Assembly: GCA_029881255.1 (NCBI GenBank)
Contig: JAOUMY010000007.1
Location: 145,265-209,264, forward strand
Length of the DNA: 64,000 nt
Source: Gammaproteobacteria bacterium
Lineage (GTDB): Bacteria; Pseudomonadota; Gammaproteobacteria; S012-40
Direction of reading: 5' to 3'
Positions 42,271-50,936 of the stretch are shown piece after piece; positions within the stretch are counted from its first letter, which is position 1; every line of letters begins with the position of its first letter. The translations under genes and the position numbers were made by a program. The notes beneath the pieces were generated by a model. That model was not told where the DNA came from. It saw only the letters and a program-made list of their open reading frames with translations, and did not search any database.

Positions 42271-43686
42271 GTGACTCAGACAAAACACAACGGCCTGTTA
42301 CGCCCTCATCAAAGCAAGATTTCGGTGCTTTATCGTCTGGCCGATGTGGTGTTGGTGGTGGGGTGTTTGTATCTTGCGGTGCGTTTGCATCATCAGGATT
42401 GGCACGACCGTTATAGTTTCGTGGCGCTTTTGGCGGCGGTGTTGTTATTGGTGTTGGGCGGGCGGTTTGAGTTGTATCGTTCGTGGCGTATTGCGCGGCT
42501 ACGGGATGAGATTATACAACTGTGGTTTGCCTGGTTGGGGACGGTGCTGGGTGTGCTGGTGACGATATTCGCGCTCAAGACCACGGCGGAATATTCCCGT
42601 CTGGTAATGGGTAGCTGGTTTGTGATTACGCCGCTGGTTCTGAGTGTGTGGCGTTTTGGCTATCGCAATATACTCTATGCAGCGCGCCGACGCGGGCATA
42701 ATACGCGGGCGGTTGCCATCGCAGGCGCCAACCAACTCGGCGTGCATTTGGTGGAAAATATTCATAGCGCGCCCTGGATGGGTTTGCGCCTGGCAGGTGT
42801 TTATGACGATCGTGTCCCTGAGGGAGATCGCACGGCCGACAAACTCGGCGATGAGTTAAGCGGCAATCTTGAACAACTGGTTGCGGATGCCGAGGCGGGG
42901 AAGGTCGATATCATCTACATCACCTTTCCACTGCGTGCCGAGACCAGAGTCAGCGAGCTGATTATGCGATTGTCGAATTCAACGGCGTCGGTGTATTTCG
43001 TGCCGGATTTTCATGGCTTCGAGATACTGCATGGTCGTTGGACCACGCTAGGCGAAGTGCCGGTCATCAGCATCTTCGAAAACCCGTATCGCGGTATCGA
43101 AGGCTGGATTAAACGGGCGGAAGACATCGTGGTGTCGATACTGGTGTTGATACTAATGGCTATCCCTACGTTGGTGATCGCTATCGGCGTCAAACTGAGC
43201 TCGCCCGGGCCGGTGGTTTATATCCAACGACGCTATGGCATCGACGGCCAGGAAATCCGTGTCTACAAGTTTCGCAGCATGCGCAGCGATAACAACCCGG
43301 ATGAAACCATCCAAGCCACCCGCGACGACCCGCGCGTCACCGGGATTGGTCGATTTCTACGCAGAAACTCACTTGATGAGCTACCGCAACTATACAATGT
43401 GCTCAAAGGCGAAATGTCCATCGTCGGCCCCCGCCCGCACGCGGTCGCACACAACGAGCAATACCGCAAACTAATCAAACAATACATGCTCCGCCACAAG
43501 GTCAAACCCGGCATGACCGGCTGGGCCCAGGTCAACGGCTGGCGTGGTGAGACCGATACGCTGGAGAAAATGGAGCAGCGGGTGTTGTTTGATCTGGAGT
43601 ATATAAGGAATTGGTCGTTGGGGTTGGATTTGAAGATTCTGGTTTTAACGCTATTGCGGGGGATAGTGCACAAGAATGCATATTGA
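42271..43686 (+). CDS. wcaJ: Undecaprenyl-phosphate sugar-1-phosphate transferase (initiating glycosyltransferase, WcaJ type)
   Basis: 471 residues from GTG 42271. Four N-terminal membrane helices, a soluble CoA-binding-like domain (AIAGANQLGVHLVENI), a further helix (VVSILVLILMAIPTLVIAIGV) and the bacterial sugar transferase domain: SSPGPVVYIQRRYGIDGQ, KFRSMRSD, RRNSLDELPQLYNVLKGEMSIVGPRPH, KPGMTGWAQVNGWRGET. Its role is to load the first sugar phosphate (glucose or galactose type) onto undecaprenyl phosphate at the inner membrane and so start repeat-unit synthesis. First gene of the polysaccharide locus. Confidence 0.93.
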   Translation: MTQTKHNGLLRPHQSKISVLYRLADVVLVVGCLYLAVRLHHQDWHDRYSFVALLAAVLLLVLGGRFELYRSWRIARLRDEIIQLWFAWLGTVLGVLVTIFALKTTAEYSRLVMGSWFVITPLVLSVWRFGYRNILYAARRRGHNTRAVAIAGANQLGVHLVENIHSAPWMGLRLAGVYDDRVPEGDRTADKLGDELSGNLEQLVADAEAGKVDIIYITFPLRAETRVSELIMRLSNSTASVYFVPDFHGFEILHGRWTTLGEVPVISIFENPYRGIEGWIKRAEDIVVSILVLILMAIPTLVIAIGVKLSSPGPVVYIQRRYGIDGQEIRVYKFRSMRSDNNPDETIQATRDDPRVTGIGRFLRRNSLDELPQLYNVLKGEMSIVGPRPHAVAHNEQYRKLIKQYMLRHKVKPGMTGWAQVNGWRGETDTLEKMEQRVLFDLEYIRNWSLGLDLKILVLTLLRGIVHKNAY

Positions 43687-43783
43687 TATAGATCTCCAGG
43701 GTGCCATCCGAAAGGAAGCTTCACGTGTCTCAGCCAACCCTGTTAAATACATCCCAATTTCCCGAGTAAACCCCAATAACTTC

Positions 43784-43812
43784 TTGACTCGAAGCCAAAA
43801 ATACCATTTAAT
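43784..43812 (+). promoter_or_regulatory. Sigma-70-like promoter upstream of fcl
   Basis: TTGACT (43784-43789), 17-base spacer, TTTAAT (43807-43812): five of six matches at -35 and four of six at -10 with ideal spacing. It would give a leader of about 165 bases before fcl. Confidence 0.7.
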
Positions 43813-43822
43813 CTGGCCTTAA

Positions 43823-43839
43823 TGTTCAAGCTCTGAACA
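43823..43839 (+). promoter_or_regulatory. Palindromic operator copy 1 (TGTTCA-N5-TGAACA)
   Basis: TGTTCA-AGCTC-TGAACA, a perfect 6+6 palindrome with a 5-base spacer, starting 11 bases after the -10 box. Same arms and spacer length as copy 2, 82 bases downstream. Position just after the start point suits a repressor. The likely binder is the MarR-type regulator encoded two genes downstream (inference). Confidence 0.65.
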
Positions 43840-43865
43840 AATAACACCAAATCAATAACAATAGC

Positions 43866-43894
43866 AAGGGTAAAGAGTTTTCTGGCCCTTTTTT
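43866..43894 (+). terminator. Terminator/attenuator-like hairpin in the fcl leader
   Basis: AAGGG (43866-43870) pairs with CCCTT (43886-43890), an inner AGA pairs with TCT, followed by TTTTTT. It lies between the two operator copies inside the leader, so it could terminate read-through from wcaJ or attenuate the fcl transcript. The stem is short. Confidence 0.35.
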
Positions 43895-43903
43895 GTATCT
43901 GGA

Positions 43904-43922
43904 GTGTTCACGCGTTGAACAC
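43904..43922 (+). promoter_or_regulatory. Palindromic operator copy 2 (GTGTTCA-N5-TGAACAC)
   Basis: GTGTTCA-CGCGT-TGAACAC, a perfect 7+7 palindrome, 62 bases before fcl. It shares the TGTTCA-N5-TGAACA core with copy 1; the spacers differ. Two identical sites 82 bases apart (about eight helical turns) suggest cooperative binding or DNA looping. Confidence 0.65.
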
Positions 43923-43984
43923 TGTGCAGCTTTAAAGTGTTGTGAAGACCGTTTATTGTGCAAGCGAGTTGTCGTTGAAGGGAT

Positions 43985-44941
43985 ATGGATAAAACATCAA
44001 AAATCTATGTAGCAGGTCACCGCGGCCTAGTGGGTTCAGCCATTGTTCGAGGTCTGGAGACAGCCGGCTATACAAACATCGTTAAGCGTACACACGTGGA
44101 ACTGGATCTAAGCAATGAGGCGGCAGTCGCGGATTTCTTCAAAACTGAAAAACCAGATTATGTCTTTCTTGCGGCGGCCAAGGTAGGTGGCATTCTCGCC
44201 AACAATTCTTATCCCGCAGAGTTTATTCGCGACAATCTTGCCATTCAAACAAACATAATTCATCACTCCTGGAAGAGCAACGTAAGGCGTTTGTTGTTTC
44301 TCGGTTCATCTTGTATTTATCCCAAAGACTGTCCGCAGCCCATTAAGGAAGAGTATTTACTTACTGGTCCACTAGAGCCAACTAACCGTCCATATGCGCT
44401 TGCAAAGATCGCAGGCATAGAAATGTGCTGGGCATACAACAGGCAATACGGCACACAATATTTATCAGTGATGCCCACAAACTTATATGGGCCGGGCGAT
44501 AACTATGATTTGGAGAAGTCACACGTTCTCCCTGCATTGATTCGTAAGATGCATGAAGCGAAAACGCGTGGTGATAAAGAGGTTGTTGTGTGGGGTACGG
44601 GCAAGCCTATGCGTGAACTTCTTTATAGTGAAGACATGGCAGATGCGTGTATTTACGTTATGAATTTGCCTGACCACGAATATCGAAAGTTTTTCTCAGA
44701 AGAGCAAGCGCCATTAATCAATATAGGAACCGGCGAGGATGTAACGATTGCAGAACTTGCGGCTACTGCAGCGAAGGTTGTTGGGTTTGATGGAGAACTT
44801 ACCTACGATACAAATAAACCAGATGGCACTATGCGTAAAGTGTTGGATGTGTCGAAAATCAACAGCTATGGCTGGAAGGCAAGAACCACTCTAGAAGATG
44901 GAATCAACAAAGCCTATCAGGAATGGTTGAGTCGAGATTAA
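43985..44941 (+). CDS. fcl: GDP-L-fucose synthase
   Basis: 318 residues, short-chain dehydrogenase fold. NADP-binding GHRGLVGSAIVRGLE, FLAAAKVGGI, GSSCIYPKDCPQPIKEEYLL, catalytic YALAK (Tyr136/Lys140), and PTNLYGPGDNYDLEKSHVLPALIRK. It is an epimerase-reductase that turns GDP-4-keto-6-deoxymannose into GDP-L-fucose; its substrate comes from Gmd encoded two genes downstream. ATG at 43985. Order here (fcl, regulator, gmd) is the reverse of the usual gmd-fcl. Confidence 0.94.
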   Translation: MDKTSKIYVAGHRGLVGSAIVRGLETAGYTNIVKRTHVELDLSNEAAVADFFKTEKPDYVFLAAAKVGGILANNSYPAEFIRDNLAIQTNIIHHSWKSNVRRLLFLGSSCIYPKDCPQPIKEEYLLTGPLEPTNRPYALAKIAGIEMCWAYNRQYGTQYLSVMPTNLYGPGDNYDLEKSHVLPALIRKMHEAKTRGDKEVVVWGTGKPMRELLYSEDMADACIYVMNLPDHEYRKFFSEEQAPLINIGTGEDVTIAELAATAAKVVGFDGELTYDTNKPDGTMRKVLDVSKINSYGWKARTTLEDGINKAYQEWLSRD

Positions 44942-44945
44942 CACG

Positions 44946-45281
44946 ATGACGGAAGAGATTCGTTACAAAATCTTAAAAATACTTTCCGACAATCCCGACG
45001 TCAGCCAACGTGAGCTGGCAGAGTCACTGGGTATAAGTTTGGGTAAAGCCAATTACTGCCTGAAGGCCCTGAAAGAAAAGGGGCTGGTCAAGGCAAGAAA
45101 TTTTAAGAACAATCCAGTTAAGCGCGGTTATTTGTATATTCTTACCCCAAAAGGTATCGAAGAAAAGGCCAAAGTCACGGCGCGTTTTTTCAAACGCAAG
45201 ATTGAGGAATATGAGTTGCTCAAGGAAGAAATTGAGCAATTGCGACGAGAAGTGATTTCAAACGAAAATGTTACGAAATAA
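44946..45281 (+). CDS. MarR-type EPS-associated transcriptional regulator
   Basis: 111 residues, 4 bases after fcl. A winged helix-turn-helix (YKILKILSDNPDVSQRELAESLGISLGKANYCLKALKEKGLV, residues about 7-50) is followed by LYILTPKGIEEKAKVTARFFKRKIEEYELLKEEIEQL, the pattern of the TIGR04176 EPS-associated MarR-like regulators, which travel with exopolysaccharide loci. The C-terminal helix would form the dimer. Candidate targets are the two TGTTCA-N5-TGAACA palindromes upstream of fcl. Whether it activates or represses cannot be told. Confidence 0.88.
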   Translation: MTEEIRYKILKILSDNPDVSQRELAESLGISLGKANYCLKALKEKGLVKARNFKNNPVKRGYLYILTPKGIEEKAKVTARFFKRKIEEYELLKEEIEQLRREVISNENVTK

Positions 45282-45296
45282 AAGAAGGGTGATTTA

Positions 45297-46379
45297 GTGA
45301 AGAAGGCATTAATTACAGGTGTTACGGGGCAGGATGGAGCATATCTTGCCGAGTTGCTACTGGAGAAAGGGTACGAGGTTCACGGAATAAAGCGTCGCTC
45401 TTCACTCTTTAACACGGATCGCATTGATCACCTCTATCAGGACCCACATGAAAAGGATAGACGATTTATTCTTCATCATGGGGATTTGACTGACTCATCC
45501 AGTTTGGTTCGAATAATTCAGAAAGTTCAGCCGGATGAGATTTATAATCTGGCAGCACAGAGTCATGTAGCGGTTTCGTTTGAAGAACCTGAGTATACGG
45601 CGAATTCGGATGCTTTAGGGGCATTGCGTATTCTTGAAGCAATTAGAATTCTTGGATTGGAAAAGAAGTCTCGCTTCTATCAAGCTTCAACATCTGAACT
45701 GTATGGGCTTGTTCAGGAAACACCCCAGAAAGAAACTACGCCCTTTTATCCTCGTTCACCATACGCGGTAGCAAAACTATATGCGTATTGGATAACGGTA
45801 AATTATCGTGAATCATATGGGATGTATGCGTGTAACGGGATTTTATTTAACCATGAATCTCCATTACGCGGTGAAACATTTGTTACCCGCAAGATCACGC
45901 GCGCACTGGCTCGTATAAAACTGTGCCTTCAGGAATGTTTATATCTGGGTAACCTCGACGCCAAGCGCGACTGGGGTCATGCGAAAGACTATGTTGAGAT
46001 GCAGTGGTTGATGCTACAGCAGGAGCAACCGGAGGATTTTGTAATCGCAACCGGAGTCCAATACAGCGTACGCGATTTTGTCAATGTAGCCTGTGACGAG
46101 ATTGGTATAACGATTCGTTGGGAAGGTGTTGGGATTGACGAAAAAGCTTATGATGAATCTGGAAAGTGTATTGTCGCTGTAGATCCAAGGTACTTTAGGC
46201 CCGCAGAAGTAGAAACGCTTTTAGGCGATGCTACTAATGCGAAAGAAAAACTCGGTTGGTCCCCTAAGATCACATTTAAAGAGTTGGTAGCCGAGATGGT
46301 GAGAGAAGATCTAAAGACAGCTGAAAAGGATGAGTTAGTTAAACGGCATGGTTATTCAGCATATGATTATCATGAGTAA
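45297..46379 (+). CDS. gmd: GDP-mannose 4,6-dehydratase
   Basis: 360 residues, GTG start at 45297 with GAAGGGTG upstream. NADP site [39 protein letters not shown] (Gmd-specific), STSELYG with the catalytic Thr/Ser-Glu, [10 protein letters not shown] (catalytic Tyr/Lys), [17 protein letters not shown], and [17 protein letters not shown]. It converts GDP-D-mannose to GDP-4-keto-6-deoxymannose, the substrate of Fcl. With fcl and the regulator it forms a GDP-fucose unit. Immediately downstream lies gene debris. Confidence 0.96.
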   Translation: MKKALITGVTGQDGAYLAELLLEKGYEVHGIKRRSSLFNTDRIDHLYQDPHEKDRRFILHHGDLTDSSSLVRIIQKVQPDEIYNLAAQSHVAVSFEEPEYTANSDALGALRILEAIRILGLEKKSRFYQASTSELYGLVQETPQKETTPFYPRSPYAVAKLYAYWITVNYRESYGMYACNGILFNHESPLRGETFVTRKITRALARIKLCLQECLYLGNLDAKRDWGHAKDYVEMQWLMLQQEQPEDFVIATGVQYSVRDFVNVACDEIGITIRWEGVGIDEKAYDESGKCIVAVDPRYFRPAEVETLLGDATNAKEKLGWSPKITFKELVAEMVREDLKTAEKDELVKRHGYSAYDYHE

Positions 46380-46464
46380 CTTTAAAAGTTGTCCCCTATT
46401 TTTTAGCGCGTAAAGAAAGCTTCTCGTTTAGTAGTGGGTAAATTTAGTTGAGAAACTTGATACG

Positions 46465-46740
46465 ATGAGGCTTTTTGGCACGGGCAGGGCTGGATCTATT
46501 GGTGCGGCAGAAATACGTCAAGCAATTCGTACGCATAGCGTTGTTAATTTAGACAGTCTTGATTATGCTGGTAATCTTGAATCTCTTCGAGATGTACAAG
46601 GTAGAAAGCGCTACAGTCGTGAAATTGTGGATATTTGTGATTCAAACGGTATTGTAGGCTATTTGAAGTATATAGATCTGACGGTACTATGCAACTCGCG
46701 ACAGAATCTCACGTTGATCGTTCGCAGTATAAACCAATAA
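46465..46740 (+). pseudogene. rmlB: rmlB (dTDP-glucose 4,6-dehydratase) 5' remnant
   Basis: A 91-codon frame starts LFGTGRAGSIGAAEI..., VVNLDSLDYAGNLESLRDV, RYSREIVDICD, the N-terminus of RmlB (TGGAGFIG, NLDxLTYAGNLESL, DICD). The Gly-rich loop is mutated. The next family motif, LAAESHVDRSI, is found in another frame as QLATESHVDRS (46689-46724), so there is a frameshift. The frame ends at TAA 46740, after which the remainder of rmlB is missing. Only about the first 95 of 350 codons are left. Confidence 0.88.
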
Positions 46741-46993
46741 TACCTGGATATAGATAAGCTAAATGTAGAATTATTCGGACGAAGATTTGCTTGGTTGGAT
46801 ACTGGGACGCAAGAGAGTTTTCTGGATGCGTCACTGTTTGTAGAGATAATTGAAAAGAGGCAGTTTTAAAATTGCCTATTTGGAGGAAATAGGATACATA
46901 AATGATTGGTTGAGTGCGAATGATTTAGAGAGGATTGTAGGATTGAATCGAAAGACAAACTATGAATCGTATCTCGGTTCAATTCTGATGTGA
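46741..46993 (+). pseudogene. rmlA: rmlA (glucose-1-phosphate thymidylyltransferase) 3' remnant
   Basis: Directly after the rmlB remnant, the sequence encodes [37 protein letters not shown], then, after a frameshift at a TTTT/AAAA run, KIAYLEEIGYINDWLSANDLERI...NYESYLGSILM and TGA at 46991. This is the C-terminal part of RmlA (LxVELxGRGxAWLDTGTxxSLLEASxFVxxIExRQGLKIACxEEIA). It carries no catalytic N-terminal domain. The rmlB-rmlA junction implies one deletion spanning most of both genes. Confidence 0.88.
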
Positions 46994-47249
46994 GAGTTAA
47001 AAATGCGATTTACCAAGAGAATATTTTGATTTCTTAAAAAATGAAAGAGTTTAGTCGGTTATAGGTATGGGAAATCGTGAGCATGCTTAACGTGTTCGTT
47101 TGTACTAAAGGGTATCTAAATTCGTGAGTATCGGTTGGTGGATATGTATCCAGTTGGTCAGACATATTGGTTGAGCTTCGCCAATTGTTCGGAAATAGAA
47201 AAATGGATTTTGGTGTTTTTCGGGTATCAATAGAAGAGGAAATTCTCAG
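46994..47249. other. Decayed AT-rich spacer before the GT2 gene
   Basis: About 255 bases with stops in all frames; no intact gene. It may hold further debris of the dTDP-sugar operon, but no motif is clear enough to name. Contains the ribosome site region for the next gene (AGAGGAAATT). Confidence 0.4.
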
Positions 47250-48194
47250 GTGCAATCAGATAGAGATTTGTTGAGTGTAGTAATTCCAGTATACAACGAA
47301 GAAGAATCGTTGGCGGAGGCTATTAAGCAGTTGCTGGCACTTAATGAGAAACTGAGTCCTGAATTGGATATGGAGTTTGTGTTTGTTAACGATGGATCGA
47401 AAGATCGATCAATGGAGATTTTGAAGGGAAGTGCTGCGCTAAATTCGCACTTAAAAGTGGTGTCTCTAAGCAGAAATTTTGGTCATCAAATTGCTATAAC
47501 GTGTGGACTTGACAAAGCAAAAGGAGACTACGTAGCAATTATTGACGCTGATTTACAGGATCCGCCAGAGTTAATTTTGGATATGTATCGAAAAGCCTTG
47601 GCGGGATATGATGTCGTCTACGGGAAAAGGCGGAGTCGAGCGGGAGAGACGTTCTTTAAGAAAGTTACGGCATCTGGCTTTTATAGGTTTCTCAATTATA
47701 TGTGCGAAATAGATATACCTCGCGATACTGGAGACTTTAGGCTCATGTCTCGGAAAGTAGTAAATGAATTTAACGCACTCAGGGAACGACACCGTTTTGT
47801 GAGAGGTATGGTGCCATGGCTTGGCTTTAGCTCCATTTCACTTGAATACGATCGAGCAGAAAGGTTTGCAGGAGAAACAAAGTATCCTTTACGAAAAATG
47901 ATGTCTTTTGCAATGAATGCTATATTGTCCTTCTCAAGCAAACCATTGACGCTAGCTATTAGGATGGGTTTTCTAACAATATTGACGGGAATATTGGGCG
48001 GTGCATATATGCTGTACCTAAAATTATTTACAGAGATTCCTGTCCCGGGAGTTACGGCAATTATATTGTCAATCGTTATTTTTAGCGGTGTGCAAATCCT
48101 GCTTATAGGCGTGGTTGGAGAGTATATAGCGCGTATATTTGAAGAGGTGAAGGGGCGGCCGCTCTATCTTGTTTCAGAGTCTATTAATCTTTAA
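47250..48194 (+). CDS. Family 2 glycosyltransferase of the GtrB/DPM1 type with two C-terminal membrane helices
   Basis: 314 residues, GTG start. GT-A fold: LSVVIPVYNEEESLAEAIKQLL, FVNDGSKDRSMEIL, DYVAIIDADLQDPPELI (the DAD metal-binding motif), GDFRLMSRKVV, RFVRGMVPWLGF; then two membrane helices (MGFLTILTGILGGAYML and VTAIILSIVIFSGVQILLIGVVGEYIARI). This is the layout of bactoprenol glucosyltransferases (GtrB, ArnC-like), which place one sugar on undecaprenyl phosphate. It overlaps the GtrA-like flippase gene, the classic partner. Confidence 0.9.
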   Translation: MQSDRDLLSVVIPVYNEEESLAEAIKQLLALNEKLSPELDMEFVFVNDGSKDRSMEILKGSAALNSHLKVVSLSRNFGHQIAITCGLDKAKGDYVAIIDADLQDPPELILDMYRKALAGYDVVYGKRRSRAGETFFKKVTASGFYRFLNYMCEIDIPRDTGDFRLMSRKVVNEFNALRERHRFVRGMVPWLGFSSISLEYDRAERFAGETKYPLRKMMSFAMNAILSFSSKPLTLAIRMGFLTILTGILGGAYMLYLKLFTEIPVPGVTAIILSIVIFSGVQILLIGVVGEYIARIFEEVKGRPLYLVSESINL

Positions 48195-48558
48195 AGATAC
48201 ATTTCGCTATTTCTTAGTTGTATTGTGCGGATTTGTTGCGGATTACATCATCTATGCGATATTGGTATCGAGTGATGTGTCTGTTTATGTATCGAATGGA
48301 ATAGGATTTGTTATAGGAACGGTGGTAAATGTCGTTCTTATTAGACGTTTTGTTTTTAAGAATAGTAGGTTCAGCTTGAGTACCGATCTGAATCTAACGT
48401 TGATGTCCAATGGATCAATGCTTGTTCTTGGAATGGGAGTTTTGTGGCTACTTGTCGAACATTTGGGGATAAGCCCATATTGGGCAAAACTGATCGTAAA
48501 TGGGCTAACTTTTGTCATTAACTACATCATTAGAGCGATATTTTTTAGGAAGAAATAA
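48169..48558 (+). CDS. GtrA-family membrane protein (lipid-linked sugar flippase)
   Basis: 129 residues, TTG start overlapping the preceding gene by 26 bases. Four membrane helices with GtrA family features: RYFLVVLCGFVADYIIYAIL, GFVIGTVVNVVLIRRFVFKNS, and FVINYIIRAIFF with a basic end. It is thought to flip the sugar-P-undecaprenol made by the neighbouring GtrB-type enzyme. The pair would add a side-branch sugar to the polysaccharide outside the cytoplasm. Confidence 0.87.
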   Translation: MFQSLLIFKDTFRYFLVVLCGFVADYIIYAILVSSDVSVYVSNGIGFVIGTVVNVVLIRRFVFKNSRFSLSTDLNLTLMSNGSMLVLGMGVLWLLVEHLGISPYWAKLIVNGLTFVINYIIRAIFFRKK

Positions 48559-48559
48559 T

Positions 48560-49762
48560 ATGTTTTCAAGCTTATCAAAGACCACACTCGCAAAGGCTGC
48601 ATTATTCCAAAACGCTCCTGTTTACGTACAATTTTATGTTACTGCCAGATGTAATCTAACCTGTGAGCAGTGCAATATCATTTATGCAAATTCAGACGTT
48701 AGAGAATGTACCATAGATGAAATAAAGAGAATTGCGGACAATTTTTCCGAAATGGGTGTAGCAATTGTACTGTTGACAGGTGGGGAGCCCTTTGCAAGAA
48801 AAGATCTTCCAGAAATAATTCATGCATTCGAGTCACGTGGCGTTCACGTACGAATGCAAACAAATGGTTTCGCGACAGAAGAGCAAATTGTTAAAGCTAT
48901 AGAAGCAGGAGGTAAAGATATTTCTATTTCGCTGGACTCTTTGCATCCCTCAGCGCAGGACAAAATAAATGGAGATTTTAGTGAGTCCTGGAATCAAGCT
49001 TTAAGAGCAATGGCTCTGTTTACAAAGTATTTACCGAAAAAAGATAGCTTCGCATCAATTGGATGTGTGATGCAACCTCAAAATTTAGGGGATATAGAAG
49101 ACGTAGTAAGATTCGGTACCGAAATTTCCTGGTTTACTTCGCTTGTACCGGCGCACGTCAGTGACTACGCCCATCCGAGAGGGTTTAGAACATTTGATCA
49201 ATCTCTAAAATTTCTCTCTAGCGAATTGTCAACTGTGGACGGAGTCATAGAACGTGTACGGACAATGAGAAAAGAGGGATATTTGCTCTATGATAGTGAC
49301 CAATATTTGGACGATATAAAAAGGTTTGTCAGAGACGAACCGATAAAATGGAGAGAGCATAATAATGGGATTTGCGATACACCAAATCTTTATTTCGCCC
49401 TTCTACCTAATGGCGAGTTCGCCCCATGCTGCGATCATCGTCTTGATAACAGCTACCCTGCATATGAAAAACAATTTCAAAGAATCTATAAGGATAAAGT
49501 GTGGCGTGAGGAAGTAAAACAGGTAACGAGCGCGTGCGATGGGTGCATGTATGGGAGTTACCCAGAAATGACTATTTCTATGCGATATTTGGCGGCAAAG
49601 ATACAACGAGTAGGAACATTTTTTACATCTCCGCCGGAAAAGAAATGGCCTCTAACATACGAGGAATTGCTAGAAATAGCAGAAAAGATACGTAACGAAA
49701 AGAGAGAGAGACCAGAGTCTCGTAAGGAATTTAAAGAGGTTATTAAAATAGCCAATGGGTAA
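48560..49762 (+). CDS. Radical SAM protein with C-terminal SPASM-like cysteines
   Basis: 400 residues from ATG 48560 (AGGAAG upstream); a longer frame overlaps gtrA. Cluster motif CNLTCEQC (C-x3-C-x2-C, about residue 33-40), then TGGEPFARKDLPEII and ISISLDSLHPSAQDKI, the radical SAM barrel. A second Cys group, CDTPNLYF, PCCDHR and CDGCMYG (about 273-340), is typical of SPASM-type auxiliary Fe-S clusters. Its substrate is unknown; in polysaccharide loci such enzymes may modify sugars or lipid heads. Overlaps the downstream methyltransferase gene by 8 bases, so they likely act together. Confidence 0.85.
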   Translation: MFSSLSKTTLAKAALFQNAPVYVQFYVTARCNLTCEQCNIIYANSDVRECTIDEIKRIADNFSEMGVAIVLLTGGEPFARKDLPEIIHAFESRGVHVRMQTNGFATEEQIVKAIEAGGKDISISLDSLHPSAQDKINGDFSESWNQALRAMALFTKYLPKKDSFASIGCVMQPQNLGDIEDVVRFGTEISWFTSLVPAHVSDYAHPRGFRTFDQSLKFLSSELSTVDGVIERVRTMRKEGYLLYDSDQYLDDIKRFVRDEPIKWREHNNGICDTPNLYFALLPNGEFAPCCDHRLDNSYPAYEKQFQRIYKDKVWREEVKQVTSACDGCMYGSYPEMTISMRYLAAKIQRVGTFFTSPPEKKWPLTYEELLEIAEKIRNEKRERPESRKEFKEVIKIANG

Positions 49763-50930
49763 AAAGATAAAGTTCGAGAGTTTCAAATATCGATTTTTGA
49801 TTGCCGCACAGCGAATTGGCGAGTTGTCGTGTACTGGGGGTAGTCTCAAGTGGAGCGAGTTCGTTAAGAGGCTGAATTTCAGTTACGAGAAGGGCGAAGC
49901 TATTGTGGCATGGGACTCCTCAAACGAAGGAAGTCTGTCGTTTCCGTTGGGTGAGCCAGATTTTTATTTCAAGGGAGATACTGATAAGAGTGTTAGTCGC
50001 CAAAAGGACAGAGGGATGATGGCGACGGAAGATCCCGTGAAGCGAAAAAATGAAGTATATTTTGAGGAAGCTGTTATGAAAGTTGCGAAGTCGGCAGGTT
50101 ATGAAAGTCATGATGAAACGGTAGTGGAAAAGAACGACAGATTGCAAAAGGAGCGAGACTTTCATGACGCGTGGGCAGAGAGTGAAGACGTTGAGAAAAT
50201 AGATGTACTTTCTGCGAATGAAGTCTGTACTGCGCCAGAGATGAGATATATTACCAAACGCCTCGGTAATATAAAAGGTAAACGTTTGTTGGATGTTGGA
50301 TGTGGATTAGGTGAAGCAAGCGTGTATTTTGCGCTGCTAGGGGCGGATGTTACATCATCGGATTTGTCGCAGGGAATGCTTGATGCGACCACGCGCTTGG
50401 CTGTTGCAAATGGTGTGAATGTAAAACAGCATTTGGCTTCCGCGGAAGAGATGAAATTATCAGCCGACGAGAAATTTGACATCATTTACGCAGGAAATTT
50501 ACTGCATCATGTTGATATTGAGGAAACTATTAAAAGAGTAAGACCTCATCTTGCAGCTGATGGTGTGTTCGTAACCTGGGATCCTCTGGCATATAATCCA
50601 GCAATAAATGTTTATCGAAAGATGGCAGAGGACGTTAGAACGCCGGACGAGCACCCTCTGACGTGGTCAGATATTAAGCTCTTTCGTAAACATTACGGTA
50701 AGGTTGAGACCAAATATTTCTGGCTAACCACATTAGTGATATTTGTAATTATGGCGCTAGCACAAAAACGTAATCCAAACAAGGAGAGGTTCTGGAAGGT
50801 CGTGGTGGAAGAGGGAAATAAATGGAAGTGGCTGTATCAGCCCTTAGAGTTTATCGACAGGATATTGTTGTTTGTCTTTCCCCCTTTACGGCTACTTTGT
50901 TGGAATGTGGTAGTCGTTTGTAAACTGTAA
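49755..50930 (+). CDS. Class I SAM-dependent methyltransferase with N-terminal extension
   Basis: 391 residues. The methyltransferase core spans about 165-300: KRLLDVGCGLGEASVYFALLGADVTSSDLSQGMLDATTRLA (SAM-binding loop and acidic residue after beta-2), then FDIIYAGNLLHHVDIEETIKRVRPHLAADGVFVTWDPL. The N-terminal 160 residues are helical and charged with no known domain; a hydrophobic stretch (VIFVIMALAQ) and amphipathic C-terminal segment (FIDRILLFVFPPLRLLCWNVVVV) may hold it at the membrane. Target unknown. It lies between the radical SAM gene and a large membrane protein with tight spacing. Confidence 0.85.
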   Translation: MGKKIKFESFKYRFLIAAQRIGELSCTGGSLKWSEFVKRLNFSYEKGEAIVAWDSSNEGSLSFPLGEPDFYFKGDTDKSVSRQKDRGMMATEDPVKRKNEVYFEEAVMKVAKSAGYESHDETVVEKNDRLQKERDFHDAWAESEDVEKIDVLSANEVCTAPEMRYITKRLGNIKGKRLLDVGCGLGEASVYFALLGADVTSSDLSQGMLDATTRLAVANGVNVKQHLASAEEMKLSADEKFDIIYAGNLLHHVDIEETIKRVRPHLAADGVFVTWDPLAYNPAINVYRKMAEDVRTPDEHPLTWSDIKLFRKHYGKVETKYFWLTTLVIFVIMALAQKRNPNKERFWKVVVEEGNKWKWLYQPLEFIDRILLFVFPPLRLLCWNVVVVCKL

Positions 50931-50936
50931 GGGTTG

